In this document: positions 14,865 through 26,619 of the stretch, piece after piece
How the letters are laid out: every line of letters begins with the position of its first letter
Numbering within the stretch: position 1 is the stretch's first letter
DNA from: Delphinus delphis
Lineage: Eukaryota; Chordata; Mammalia; Artiodactyla; Delphinidae
DNA length: 64,000 nt
Assembly (NCBI RefSeq): GCF_949987515.2
Contig: NC_082694.2
Coordinates: 68,632,080-68,696,079, forward strand
Reading direction: 5' to 3'
The notes under the pieces: generated by a model
The model's input: the letters and a program-made list of their open reading frames with translations, nothing else
Databases searched by the model: none
Told to the model about the DNA's origin: nothing
Translations under genes and position numbers: made by a program

Positions 14865-15012
14865 TTCTCTTTATCAGATATCCTTTGATATCTTCCATGA
14901 GAATCTTACACAAATTGGCAATGCCTTCAATGCCCAACAGTTTTCTCTTCACATTGAAAAGAGCTGAGGAGACAATAATGTCATTCCTAATGTACTGTAA
15001 TCTTCTGGTCTT
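14864..15012 (-). other. Open, coding-like minus-strand stretch of unknown origin
   Basis: Read on the minus strand, about 50 codons are open, with balanced protein-like composition. They contain the segments YIRNDIIVSSALFNVKRK and GIEGIANLCKILMEDIKGYL. The frame closes at a TGA once the short L1 insertion at 14803-14864 is removed. I do not recognise the protein and see no initiator or splice border. It could be a fragment of a retrocopy or an old repeat ORF. Confidence 0.22.
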
Positions 15013-16603
15013 TTTTACTTCAATTATTTCATTTTACATGTGGGTAATTCTGTAGGAATAAATTCATGAGTAGAAATGTGCCCTCTCCTTTGTCTTTCAT
15101 TCTCACTATCATTAACTGCAAAATTTATAGATGAACTGTTTCCTAGTACATAAAATATCTCAAAATATAAAATTTGGTTACATAATATTGTCATTAATCT
15201 GCTTTGAGAAGGCAGAGTAAAATATATAAGACAAAACAGAAACAGACTCCAAATCTGCAAAGTACTGTACGTCCTTCCTGTTTTCTGAATTGTTAAGAGC
15301 AATGTTCCAATTACAAGTTCCTTGTACAATAAATAACTTCTAAAGATTGAATTTCCGTTGGCAAAAGACTGATACAAGTAACAGAATGTCACATTCTTAT
15401 TTTTCCAATTCAATAAACTTTTGTAAATACAGTTTCCATAATCAATTGTCTTTTCCTTTTATTTGGCTATGCGCTGCTTAAGGTTAGGAGTCTGACTCAC
15501 CTTAATGTGCAAGATTCTCAGTATATAAAGTTCATCTATTACTCAATTATTATAGAGCATTCTACAGGCTAAATTAAGTCTCTAGCATATAATGATGATA
15601 TCAAGCAATAACTTAATAGGACATAACTACAAGATATGGTAAATACCAGTCCAAATACCCTTATCACCAATGTTATAAAAGCTTACAGTAGTGAGAGGAT
15701 ACAGGATACTAGTAAATGCTTCCTAACATAAACTCATACAGCTAGAAAGATCTTTGTGAAGTCACATTACTTCTGGCTCAAGAAGACTGTGGACTGACCA
15801 CAAACATTTATTTCCTCTCTCTCCTCAGACCCACCCTCTCATTAAATGATAGTGGAGGAACAGAAAGATAAAAATCAAAAACAACAGGAGAGTGAAGAGG
15901 AAGGGAAAACAGTAGCAACATTTCCACAAATTCCTAGAAGGCAGAATGCAGATGGAAGAGTAGTACTTGAAGAGACAGGGCAGAGAAAGCTTTAGTTGCA
16001 ATAATGAGAGGAAGAGGCTACTGATGAGGAGGAAGCCATCTGTCCCGGTAAAGCCATAAAAACTTGTAGTCATCCGGTGTAAGGAGAGGCAAGAACGAGA
16101 CAAGGAGCTAAGAACAGGGAGACTGACTAAAAGCTCCACAGGCAATAATCTATATACCCATCTCCCAAAAATGGCATGGTGGCCAGATATGTATCCCCAG
16201 GAAAAAAATATAGAAGACTTTCTTAAAAAACAGAATAAACTATTTGGGGGAGAGCTAGAATAGCTGAACTGCAAATATGACACGTAGGGGTGCTCATATT
16301 AACAGCCTGCCCACCATTAACCCACATACTCTATTAAGTCCTGCCCATACTGAAGTCCCAATCAGAGTTTTATCATGTTTTAAATATAAATGGACAACCA
16401 AAACCTATCTTTTATTTGAGGAAAGGCTATAGAATAACAGAGGTTAAAAAAAAAAAGATGCTAAAAATATAATCCCTGGGGAAAATCAAAATAATTCAGA
16501 AAACAGAAAAAAAAATTATATCCTTCAAAAACTTTTAAGATACCACATTCATAAAATAAGAACAAGATGTTGCAAAAGAGAAACAGAGCTCTTAGAGCTC
16601 TTA
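15013..16603. other. Intronic sequence, nothing recognised
   Basis: About 1.6 kb. The open minus-strand frames (15024-15413 and 15825-16283) are serine/leucine/phenylalanine-rich readings of AT- and purine-rich sequence, without splice borders or known motifs. Confidence 0.35.
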
Positions 16604-16618
16604 AAAATTAAGATACCT

Positions 16619-16967
16619 GGGCTTCCCTGGTGGCGCAGTGGTTAAGAATCCGCCTGCCAATGCAGGGGACACGGGTTCGAGCCCTGGTCCGGGAAGATCC
16701 CACGTGCCATGGAGCAACTAAGCCTGTGTGCCACAACTACTGAGCCTGTGCTCTAAGGCCCACATGCCATAACTACTGAGCCCATGTGCCACAACTACTG
16801 AAGCCCATGCACCCAGAGCCTGTGCTCAGCAACAAGAGAAGCCACCGCAATGAGAAGCCCATGCACCACAACAAAGAGTAGCCCCCGCTCTCGCCACAAC
16901 TAGAGAAAGCTCAAGCACAGCAACAAAGACCCAATGCAGCCAAAAATAAATAAATTTATTAAAAAAG
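16619..16967 (+). mobile_element. CHR-type SINE, long subfamily
   Basis: Full-length with a TAAATAAATTTATT-type tail. A perfect 15-base duplication, 'aaaattaagatacct', lies at 16604-16618 and 16968-16982. Confidence 0.93.
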
Positions 16968-16982
16968 AAAATTAAGATACCT

Positions 16983-18840
16983 AATTATGACTGTGGTAAT
17001 AAAAAATTATCAGAGGAGCTACAGGAAAGGTGGAAGGAGGGAGGGAGGAGTGGAATCTGAGCAAGTTGTTTGAGACTGTGGTCCAGCAAAATAACAAGGT
17101 AACCTGTTTACCGAGACATAATTCTAAAAACACAGAATTTTCAATACACAGATTCTACACAAGGTCAAATCCAAGAGCATAATAAAGGTAAATCCCATAG
17201 TGATAACTGCAGGAGCAGGCCTGCAGAGTCATCATTCAAGCCATTTGTGGACAAAGCACGGATGGCAACTGTAGATTTAGAACAGACAGTAAATTATCAC
17301 CCTTGACAATGCAAAAGGAAAATAACAGAAGACAGAAGTTGGGAGGGTGAGGAAGAGGAATGGAAGGAAGGTCAGGGGCTAACATCTTCATCTTATAAAG
17401 TGAGGAGCCAAAACACACCGTCTATGGTTAACGGGAAACTAAATAAAAGCATACTAAGTGGTCATGATTACTGCACGGAGATTTTGCTTAAGTAATAACA
17501 GTGATAACTGTGTGCCAGGCACTGACTAAGAACTTTTAGGAGCTGTTCACTTAACTATATAATACAATGCTTTAAATGATCTTTTAAAAGAAAAGAAAAG
17601 AAAAAATTTCAAGCTACAGGGTAACCAACACAGGAACCAATAGTGGTGGTAAAATTACACTACAGAGGAGAAGAGAGAGATAAAGGGTGCAGTGAAAATA
17701 GGCTGATACCTTATGCATCAGAGCAGAAAATCAAAAGATAGTAATATCTAAAATTGATAAGCCAAGAAATAGAGGCATTACTTAGATATGCGGCGATCAT
17801 CCCCAGGAGAACTAAACACTGAAACAATTTTTTTTTTAATATTTTAAGTGGTTCCCTTGAGAAAGAGGACTAGGGTTGGGGAGAAATGGAACAGAGGACT
17901 ACTGTTTTCATGTATTAAAAAATGTTTGAATTATTTACATTTTTAGTAAATGCGAATGATTTACTTTGATCATTTTCTTCAAATTTAGTCAAAAATATTT
18001 TTCCCTCAAAAAAGTAGCAACCTAGTCTGTCCTACTACCTCAGACAGGTGAAATTCTTTTGTATTTTAATGGTTTCCAGAGAATGATCTAACAATGAAAG
18101 GTTAGCAAGTCAGCACGTCACAAATTTTTTGGTTCACGTTGCATTTGGTGAATTAATATAAAGTGATTCTGCGAATACTAAGATGTGGCCTTTCCTAGCC
18201 TATAGTGGTCTGAAAGACACTGCTTACCCATCTGTCCCACCTTCAACATCTTTGTTCTTTATTCCTCTGTATAAGAATTGAGAGACTTTCATACCCCATT
18301 CACTAGTACAGTTTCAAGAAAGAAAATTCCTGATGAGATTATTGATACTAACCAACCAAAGCTATCATCATTTCCACACGAGGCTAGAGCTTCGGTACTG
18401 GTAAATATGGCAAGAAGGGCTGATGCAACCTAGGCAGATGCTGTAGATGGTGGACTAAATCCTACAGTAAGTCTTGCATACTATTCATGGAGGTCACAAA
18501 CCAGTGGTTCAAGAGCTCAAGCCAGCCCACAAACACATCGGTCTGGCCTGCATAATGCTGGCCCACATTGTAATTTTGAAGAAGTGGCCTACATCTAAAA
18601 CTGAGAATTCAAATAAAAATTCAGATTTCTGCCTTTTCTCAATAAATCAGTAAGGGCAACCCCTCGAAACTGGGTAGGAGTGCCCCAATTTGCCACACCT
18701 AGGCTGCTTCCCTCATTCATGTTACCAGTCTGGCCTTGTAGCCATTTGTATTTCTGACCTTTGCTATAAAAGATAAAACGTGTGCATGCCCACTTGACCA
18801 CAATTTACTCCCTGCCAACTGCCTTACTTTGTTTTTGTTT
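16983..18840. other. Intronic sequence with a probable MIR remnant
   Basis: About 17495-17575 resembles MIR ('gtgtgccaggcactga' followed by a MIR-like core). Nothing else is recognised, and no exon is seen. Confidence 0.35.
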
Positions 18841-18841
18841 T

Positions 18842-19894
18842 TGGTTTGTTTTGTTAACATCTTTTTTGGAGTATAATTGCTTTACAATGGTGTGTTAGTT
18901 TCTGCCTTACAATGGTGTGTTAGTTTCTGCTTTATAACAAAGTGAATCAGCTATACATATACATATATCCCCATATCTCTTCCCTCTTGCATCTCCCTCC
19001 CTCCCGCCCTCCCTATCCCACCCCTCCAGGTGGTCACAAAGCACCGAGCTGATCTCTCTGTGCTATGTGGCTGCTTCCCACTAGTTATCTATTTTATATT
19101 TGGTAGTGTATATATGTCCATGCCACTCTCTCACTTTGTCCCAACTTACCCTTCCCCCTCCCCCTATCCTCAAGTCCATTCTCTAGCAGGTCTGCGTCTT
19201 TATTCCCATCTTGCCCCTAGGTTCTTCATCACCATTTTTTTTTTTTAAGATTCCATATATATGTGTTAGCATACAGTATTTGTTTTCCTCTTTCTGACTT
19301 ATTTCAGTCTGTAGGACAGGCTCTAGGTCCATCCACCTCACTACAAATAACTCAATTTCGTTTCTTTTTATGGCTGAGTAATATTGCATTGTATTTATGT
19401 GCCACATCTTCTTTAACCATTCATCAGTCAATGGACACTTACGTTGTTTCCATGTCCTGGCTATTGTAAATAGAGCTGCAATGAACACTGTGGTACATGA
19501 GTCTCTGAATTATGGTTTTCTCCGGGAATATGCCCAGTAGCGGGATTGCTGGGTTGTATGGTAGTTCTATTTGTAGTTTTTTAAGGAACCTCCATACTGT
19601 TCTCCATAGTGGCTGCACCAATTTACATTCCCACCAACAGTGCAAGAGGGTTCCCTTTTCTCCACACCCTCTCCAGCATTTATTGTTTGTAGATTTTTTG
19701 ATGATGGTCATTCTGACCGGTGAGAGATGATATCTCAATGTAGTTTTGATTTGCATTTCTCTAATGATTAATGATGTTGAGCATTCTTTCATGTGTTTGT
19801 TGGCAATCTGTGTATCTTCTTTGGAGAAATGTCTATTTAGGTCTTCTGCCCATTTTTGGATTGGGTTGTTTGTTTTTTTGATATTGAGCTGCAT
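18842..19894 (-). mobile_element. L1 LINE 3' end with ORF2 C-terminus
   Basis: On the minus strand, two open segments overlap in different frames (19439-19894 and 19183-19488) and together cover the ORF2 C-terminus. They include the segments [18 protein letters not shown] and MEYYSAIKR-like text (here MQYYSAIKRNEIELF). A 3' UTR with the purine-rich stretch and the 'tatactccaaaaaagatg' terminus follows to about 18842. The frame change shows it is inactive. It ends about 175 bases from BABAM2 exon 3. Confidence 0.88.
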
Positions 19895-20069
19895 GCCTTA
19901 CTTTGACTAGAACTAGGACTGAAAGACAAATTTTCAAAAAGTGGTAAATCCTTCTGATCAGTATCTTAGGAGATAACACCTAAAAGCCAGAAATAAAAAC
20001 TAAAGCACAAAATCCAATAGCTAGCACTGTAATCTACATTTTTCAGTAGAAGAGTCATCATTTACTTAC

Positions 20070-20146
20070 ATTTTAATGTCTCTCCAGCATATGGTATGTG
20101 CAATTTAAATCGGTCACAGTTGGGTCCAGGAGTCAATGACGTGCAG
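20070..20146 (-). CDS. BABAM2: BABAM2 second coding exon (BRCA1-A/BRISC scaffold subunit)
   Basis: BABAM2 (BRE) is a non-catalytic scaffold that holds together the BRISC and BRCA1-A deubiquitinase complexes in cytosol and nucleus. It is built from UEV-like ubiquitin-E2-variant folds. This 77-base exon encodes residues 43-68 plus one base of the next codon, matching the conserved vertebrate sequence through GCTSLTPGPNCDRFKLHIPY and AGETLK. The first base completes the Gly codon left open by the exon at 57920-58071; the last base begins a Trp codon. The minus-strand acceptor follows a long pyrimidine tract (20147-20185) ending AAAG, and the donor is GTAAGT. The sequence lies in the N-terminal UEV-like domain. 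No change disrupts the frame. The next exon is not visible to the left, so the remaining roughly 80% of the protein lies outside the window. Confidence 0.96.
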
Positions 20147-20185
20147 CTTTAAAAAAAAGAAAGAGAAGAAAAGAGTTTCTTAAAA

Positions 20186-21930
20186 TCCCGCATATTTACA
20201 ATATTTAATAAGTTAATAAAAAGTGATCCTTAAAGACAAACGATTAAAACACTGGCTTATAGAACAAAATAAAAGCCCTTAATGGTCATGGAGGCCAAGA
20301 CACAGCAAGACTTGCACTCAAACAAATAATTCATTTCTCCCACAATAAAACCTATATGCCTTCTAACAATGAATACCAACACTGCTTCAACTACTTCTCT
20401 CAAAGCAGTGTATCTCGACTTTGAAAACAGGTATATGATCCAAAACAGGTCTGTAGTCTTTGATGTCAAGAGCTGCAAAAGAAGAGTAGTTTTATGGTCA
20501 TATTTTAAATATAGACTCTTAGTTTTCACTCAGTTAGTACTAAAAAGAGCCCACTTGTGGTCTTTTTCTGGTACCAGATGGTTTTCTCTCTTTTCCCGAA
20601 AATAAGGCGCTTCCTCTAGATTTGGCACCCCATAACTTACATCTGTAGCAGAGCACAATGCACTGCACTCAGTTTCAGATAAAATGCAAATCTAAAAGGG
20701 GGGTGAGTTAGTCACCCAGGTCTCAACAGCTTGGTTTTTTTTTTAATCTATTACTTCACAAAGTTATACAATACTCTGTTCTTTACAGAGATTTACTTTG
20801 TAAGATATCTCTCATAATCTTCTGAGTCATAACTTCAAGTGCATAACAGCAATATTGGCTTCATAAATTAATAAAATATTAATATGAAGTCAGTCAAGGA
20901 AGTTGTATGTCTTCATTTAGTCAAAAAAAAAGCAAGGTTTTTAATTTGTAAAGAAGGCTAATTTTCATTCATAATTCCAAAACTGCCTATGAAACATTTC
21001 TGAAAAAGAACCTACAAAAGTAGTTTAAGGAATGGAAGCATTGTTAGAACAAATGTACAACTTTCCGAGATGGCCACTTTGAAGGGCAACAGTCATTTGA
21101 AACTAAATTTAAGAAGTGCTGGCTCGAAGAAAAACTAACTCAGATCTCAGATTAACTATTACTTTTTCCCAAAACTATTTGAATGTGAAAGAGAAAAGAA
21201 GCAGACAGAAACTTTAATGCATTTAACATAAATCACTAGGTTGATTATTCCTCTTTACCTTTAGGGGCCAATAAAAATATTAGTTTATAAACTAAACAAA
21301 ATTGCACTAGTCATTGCAGAGTAATCTACTTTAATGTTTTACAGGTTTTAAGAACACAGTCTCCTTTACCTTTCAATATAAAATATTCTTCAGGGCACAT
21401 TTTATTAAAGGTACTAAAATATTTCTCTTATAGTATAATCTTTTCTAGCTCACAACATAGTAGTTCTTTGAAAACACTTATGGAAAACACATAAATTTTC
21501 GCATTATAAAATACAAAGGGACAGAAATGACCCTATAAGCAACACTAAGAATTTTTTCTCTTATATTCAACCAGCAATGTTTTTAAATGATTTTTTTTAA
21601 AAATATGCAATAAAGTGTCTTTTGGGGTCTTGAAGATCATCAAATTACCTACACCGCTTAATGACTGAAGTTATTAATAGTACAGGAAATCCTCAGGATT
21701 AATCTGATTCTGGTTTGTTTGAATAACTCATCCTTCTTCAATGTGAATTAGGTTTCTAAATTCTTACATTCACGGTGGGGCCACACTTTATATTATTCAC
21801 TTTATGCCTTAACCACGACTAGGAAAGTGTTTTTGTGCTCTGCCTCTTCACCTTCCTCCCTTCCTACTTGAAGGGCTGGTTCCAGCCACCTCAGGGTGTA
21901 GAAAAATACATTCCTCCACCTGCGTGATTC
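20186..21930. other. BABAM2 intron 2, nothing recognised
   Basis: About 1.7 kb of AT-rich intron next to exon 3. I recognise no repeat family or exon. Confidence 0.4.
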
Positions 21931-22037
21931 ACTCACTGATTCTTTTCACTTAGATAAGATTTATTGAACATTGTTCTATGTGTTAGGAATACAGGGTGGA
22001 CAAGACAGACAAGAGCTATAGTCTCACGATAATTAAA

Positions 22038-22075
22038 TTCTAGCGAGGGACGGAGATCTAGCGAGGGACGGAGAA
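22038..22075. repeat. 18-base tandem duplication
   Basis: The unit 'tctagcgagggacggaga' occurs twice in direct tandem just left of the SINE at 22095. It is a small local duplication unrelated to the SINE's target-site duplication. Confidence 0.85.
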
Positions 22076-22094
22076 ACGATAAAAAAAAGGAGAC

Positions 22095-22303
22095 CGGGCT
22101 TCCCTGGTGGCGCAGTGGTTGAGAGTCCGCCTGCCGATGCAGGGGACACGGGTTCGTGCTCCGGTCCGGGAAGATCCCACATGCCGCGGAGCGGCTGGGC
22201 CCGTGAGCCATGGCCGCTGAGCCTGCGCGTCCGGAGCCTGTGCTCCGCAACGGGAGAGGCCGCAACAGTGAGAGGCCCAGTGTATCGCAAAAAAAAAAAA
22301 AAA
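22095..22303 (+). mobile_element. CHR-type SINE, short subfamily
   Basis: Full-length, close to the consensus of the short subfamily. An 'aaaaaaaggagac' duplication flanks it (about 22082-22094 and 22303-22315). Confidence 0.92.
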
Positions 22304-22780
22304 AAAAGGAGACAAACACACAAAGATGGTTTAAGATTGCTAAATGTGATGAAGAAAATAAAACAGCGAGCTGCAATAAAACAGGAGCCACATTACATTG
22401 GAAGACTGGGGAAGACCCCTGGAGGAGGTGAAATCCGAAACCTGAATAACCCGAAGGGGCCAACCATGAAAGCTCTGGGGAAGAGCGTTCCAGCTAGAGG
22501 AAACAGCTGGTGCAAAGGCGTGAAGGCAGGAACAAGTTTGATATTTCTGGGGGAAGGAATCTTGCTAAGTCTGGGCAATGCGGCTAGAGCAGAGTGACTG
22601 AGAGAGAAAACAGCAAAAGACCAGGACAAGAGATTAAGCAAGGGACAGACCACGCAGAGCCCTGGAAGTGGTGGCGGTTGATCCAGGTTTTACTCTAAGC
22701 ACAAAGGAAGGTTTTAGGAAGAGTAATATTATCTGATTCTAAGCTTTTAAAAGATTACCCAGCATACTGTATGGAAAAGG

Positions 22781-23476
22781 GAACTGTAAAGAGGCAAAAC
22801 GGAAACGAGGAGACCAGAAACGAGTCCATTTCAGGCCAAGAATGATGCTAGGTACTTGGATGAGGGAAACAGCAGTGGCAAGGGAGACCAGAAGATTTAT
22901 TCAACAGGGACAACTAGCAGACAAGCTCACATTTAGGGAGAAGGGAAGTCAAGAGCTGAAAGTGTGAGATGACAGCCAAGTCTCACATGGACACAGAGGC
23001 AAATCCATGGGTGGGCCAGCCAATCTATACAGGCCACTAACACAGCACGAAAAAGAAGACAAGATAGAAGAAAAACTCACCTTAGAAGAGTCCTGTTGTT
23101 GGAAAGATCACTTACTTGAAGTGGGGATGGTGTCAGGGGTAATACTCCTCAAACAGGAGTATAAACAGGTTATGTCACTAATCTCCAGTGAACTGTAGGG
23201 CTTCTGTTTTGCTGAGAGGTATACACAAATTTGGGGCCAAGAACTGAACTGTTCAAGGGAACAGAGGCAAGAAAGGCTAAGCTGGTCTCTCTCTCCTAAA
23301 AAGTAGTCAGCTTCTCCTCCAATTAAATACTGAGAAAATTATTTAAAATATCTTGTTATGCTCTGTCTTTCATATTACCTAGGATAAGTAGCTTTATGGG
23401 AAACAAACCAATGTCATGTTACCTAAAGGTTCTTTTAAGATTAAAATGTTTCCGCTTTTTTAATTACCTCTGTCTA
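22781..23476. other. Intronic sequence, nothing recognised
   Basis: No exon or nameable repeat. The 63-codon plus-strand frame at 23007-23198 has no splice borders or known motif. Confidence 0.35.
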
Positions 23477-23489
23477 AAACTGGTTTTGG

Positions 23490-23867
23490 ATGGACTTCGC
23501 TGGTGGCGCAGGGGTTAAGAATCCACCTGCCAATGTAGGAGACAAGGGTTCGAGCCCTGGTCCGGGAAGATCCCACATGCCGCGGAACAACAAAGCCCGT
23601 GCATCACAACTACTGAGCCTGTGCTCTAGCACCTGAGAGCCACAACTACTGAGCCCGTGTGCCACAACTACTGAAGCCCAAGAGCCTAGAGCCCATGCTA
23701 CGCGACAAGAGAAGCCACCACAATGAGAAGCCCACACACCGCAAAGAAGAGGAGCCCCTGCTCACCGCAAGTAGAGAAAGCCCGCGAGCAACAACGAAGA
23801 CCCAGTACAGCGAAAAGTAAATAAATAAAATTTAAAAATTTATTAAAAAACATAAAAAAATAAAATA
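23490..23867 (+). mobile_element. CHR-type SINE, long subfamily
   Basis: Full-length with repeated 'gccacaactactgagcc' units and an AT-rich tail. The duplication 'aaa(c/t)tggttttgg' lies at 23477-23489 and 23868-23880. Confidence 0.9.
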
Positions 23868-23880
23868 AAATTGGTTTTGG

Positions 23881-24720
23881 TCATGTTATTTAATATACCA
23901 TGAAATTTCAAATCACACTCAAAGAGTGTTTTTCTGTTAATCAAAAAAGGGCACAGGTTAAAAAATACTGAAAACCACATACGGATAGCATGGCTCCACG
24001 TACGGAAAAGATAGATCAATGTGTGTGTATGTCTATGTACATAACAGATTTCAAAAGGACCGTCACCAAAACGCAGCAGGATTTGGGTTGATTTTTAGAA
24101 TGTTCTTCAACTACCTTTCTGCATTGTTTTGATTAATAATGAACATGAACTATTCTACAATTATATAAATATTTTAAAGCTAAATACATTCTTTTTATAT
24201 TTGTCTCAGGAAACTTGGCTATGATGGCTTGATTTATCTTTTTCTTCTAAAGTGCTTCACTCCTCTTCAAAAGGAAAGAAGGCAGGATGATCTACCTATA
24301 AAGAGTCTTCAGGTAAAGTGTATGAAAGTCTTTATATTGTGATATCACAAAATGTCACATTTGTAACATTTATTATCTCTCACAGTTTCTTATGTGGCAG
24401 GGTTTGGGAATGGCTTGGCAGGGCAGTTCTGGTGTAAGGCCTCCCATGAAGCTGCAGTCAAATGCAATTACAGAGAACTAATACAGTAGGAAAGTTCATT
24501 CTCCTAGAAAGGCACCTCCTTACACAAGTATGAAAATGCTAGTAAATAAAAAGCTACCAACTTCATTAAAATTATATTTGTATAATGGCAACTTGTCCTA
24601 ACACACAGTTAGATCTAAGGTTTAAAAAACCAATATTCCAAACTGAGTATCTTTTAATAGTAAAATAATTTTTAAATGACTTAGAAATTGCTGACAACTT
24701 AAATGTAATTTCAAATTTGT
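23881..24720. other. Intronic sequence, nothing recognised
   Basis: No exon or nameable repeat is seen in this 840-base stretch. Confidence 0.35.
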
Positions 24721-24744
24721 CTCTCAACTATATTTTTTTAATTT

Positions 24745-25163
24745 TTTTTTTCTGCTGTGAGTATTTATATAAGTTTTTTTGTGTAAACAATAAGTTTTCA
24801 ATTTTCTCGATAAATGCCCAAGTGTGTGGTTGCTGGTTTGTATGGTAATTGCGTGTTTAGTTTTAAAAGAAACTACCAAATTTTTCCGTAGTGGCTCTAC
24901 CACTTTACATTCCTACCAGCAACGTGTGAGTTTTCCCGTTCCTCTGCATCCATACGAGTGTGTGGTGATGTCACAATTTTTATTTTAGCAATTCTGTCTG
25001 GTGTGTAATGATAGCTCATTATGATTTTAATTTGCTTTCCAAATTAAAATCATAATGACCCTGATGGTTGATGATATTGGACATCTTTTCTTGTACCTTT
25101 ATCATCTGTATGTCCTCTTTGTTGAAATGTCTGTTTATGTCTTTTGCCAATTTTCTAATTGGG
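24745..25163 (-). mobile_element. Old L1 ORF2 C-terminal fragment
   Basis: Minus-strand text includes NRHFNKEDIQMIKVQEKMSN-like coding, then a degenerate C-terminal ORF2 segment. It stops abruptly at 'cacagcag' followed by an A-rich tail. Confidence 0.7.
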
Positions 25164-25202
25164 ATTTTTTTTTTTTTTAACATCTTTATTGGAGTATAAT
25201 TC

Positions 25203-25831
25203 AAAAAGAGTCATGTACCAAAATGTTCATTGCAGCTCTATTTACAATAGCCCAGAGATGGAAACAACCTAAGTGTCCATCATCGGATGAATGGATAAAG
25301 AAGATGTGGCACATATATACAATGGAATATTACTCAGCCATAAAAAGAGACGAAATTGAGCTATTTGTAATGAGGTGGATAGACCTAGAGTCTGTCATAC
25401 AGAGTGAAGTAAGTCAGAAAGAGAGAGACAAATACCGTATGCTAACACATATATATGGAATTTAAAAAAAAAAAAATGTCATGAAAAACCTAGGGGTGAA
25501 ACAGGAATAAAGACACAGACTTACTAGAGAATGGACTTGAGGCTATGGGGAGGGGGAAGGGTAAACGGTGACAAAGCGATAAAGAGGCATGGACATATAT
25601 ACACTACCAAAAGTAAGGTAGTTAGCTAGTGGGAAGCAGCCGCATAGCACAGGGAGATCAGCTCGGTGCTTTGTGACCGCCTGGAGGGGTGGGATAGGGA
25701 GGGTGGGAGGGAGGGAGACGCAAGCGGGAAGAGATATGGGAATATATGTATATATATAACTGATTCATTTTGTTGTGAAGCTGAAACTAACATACCATTG
25801 TAAATCAATTATACTCCAATAAAGATGTTTT
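25203..25831 (+). mobile_element. L1 3' end without its own A tail
   Basis: Plus-strand text begins in ORF2 (segments [20 protein letters not shown] and MEYYSAIKRDEIELFVMRW), then runs through the L1 3' UTR to 'aataaagatgtt'. Poly(T), not poly(A), follows. The terminal 23 bases are also present inverted at 25180-25202, so the segment is flanked by an inverted repeat. Confidence 0.82.
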
Positions 25832-25832
25832 T

Positions 25833-25952
25833 TTTTTTTTTTGCCACGCCAAGCAGAGGCTTGTGGGATCTTAGTTCCCTGATCAGGGATTGAACCCACG
25901 CCCTCAGCAGTGAAAGCACGGAGTCCTAACCACTAGACCGCCAGGGAATTCC
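25833..25952 (-). mobile_element. CHR-like SINE, short older form
   Basis: About 120 bases in reverse orientation: T run, 'tgatcagggattgaaccc' (B-box region), and the 'gccagggaattccc' head at the right. The head abuts the 'ctctcaactata' duplication. Confidence 0.82.
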
Positions 25953-25961
25953 CTCTCAACT

Positions 25962-26045
25962 ATACTTCCTGAGTGCTTACTACAGGTCAGGCAGTGTGCT
26001 GGGCACTGGGAATACAGCAGTGACAAGAACAAAACACATATCTTG
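25962..26045 (+). repeat. L2/MIR-like remnant
   Basis: The segment 'gtgctgggcactgggaatac' followed by 'agcagtgacaagaac' resembles the L2 3' end. Confidence 0.55.
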
Positions 26046-26604
26046 GCATTATAACATAAAAAGGATTTTTGGATGTACTATGCTCTAAAAATGTATCTTT
26101 CACTAAATTCTAATTACCTCAATATCTGGGGACTCAAGATTTTAAAGTTTAACATGTGGAAGGACAAAGTGGGTTGAGTTCCCTTTTAAAAAGATTACGC
26201 AAGTGGGAATTCTCAAGTGGGGATTCAGGTTAACAACAAACAGGCAGTTTACTCTGGTTCTTTATTACAGAAATTGCAGCTAACCATTGGCACGTTGAAA
26301 TGCTAAGCATAATAACCTTCTTATACTCTCATTCCTATGATCTCTTATTTTACATCTAATCACGACTCTCAGTATTATTATTGATCTATTTTCTAATTGT
26401 GGTTTGTTTTTCCTACCAGATCTAAGATTCTTGGTGCCAAGAACTGCTTTACAGTTTTAAAAATGTCTTAGTACAGCATCTAGTACAGTGCTAAGCAATT
26501 TTACTGTATGATTGTAATCATCAGCTAAACTCAAAAACTGTCATTTTACAGATGACAACAGATTAGAAACCACTTCCACTTCTGGCCACATCTTATTCTC
26601 CTGG
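26046..26604. other. Intronic sequence, nothing recognised
   Basis: No exon or nameable repeat is seen. Confidence 0.35.
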
Positions 26605-26619
26605 GCCTAAGCATCTTTT

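Larger units (their letters stand above)
21935..22780 (+). mobile_element. L2-like LINE 3' region, split by a SINE
   Basis: The left part has the L2-type motif 'tttattgaacattgttctatgtgttaggaatacag' in diverged form. The right part, from about 22390, has the L2-type purine-rich text around 'gagcgttcc' and 'ctggtgcaaaggcgtgaagg'. A CHR SINE (22095-22303) sits between them. Confidence 0.6.
24721..25964. mobile_element. Composite SINE/L1 insertion bounded by one duplication
   Basis: The 12-base word 'ctctcaactata' occurs at 24721-24732 and 25953-25964 and brackets the whole complex. Inside, from right to left on the minus strand, are a short CHR-like SINE with an A17 tail, an L1 3' end lying in the opposite orientation, a 23-base L1 terminus with an A15 tail, an old L1 ORF2 fragment, and a final A-rich tail. 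The simplest reading is a SINE whose tail later took further L1 insertions. A single chimeric insertion is the alternative. Confidence 0.6.

Noticed and set aside
16619..16967. Regular short repeated units suggesting a CRISPR-like array
   Set aside because: The repeated 'gccacaactactgagcc' units are the normal internal structure of the long CHR SINE; spacers are absent and the genome is mammalian.
19183..19894. Possible reverse-transcriptase gene
   Set aside because: It is the frame-broken C-terminus of a 5'-truncated L1 ORF2.
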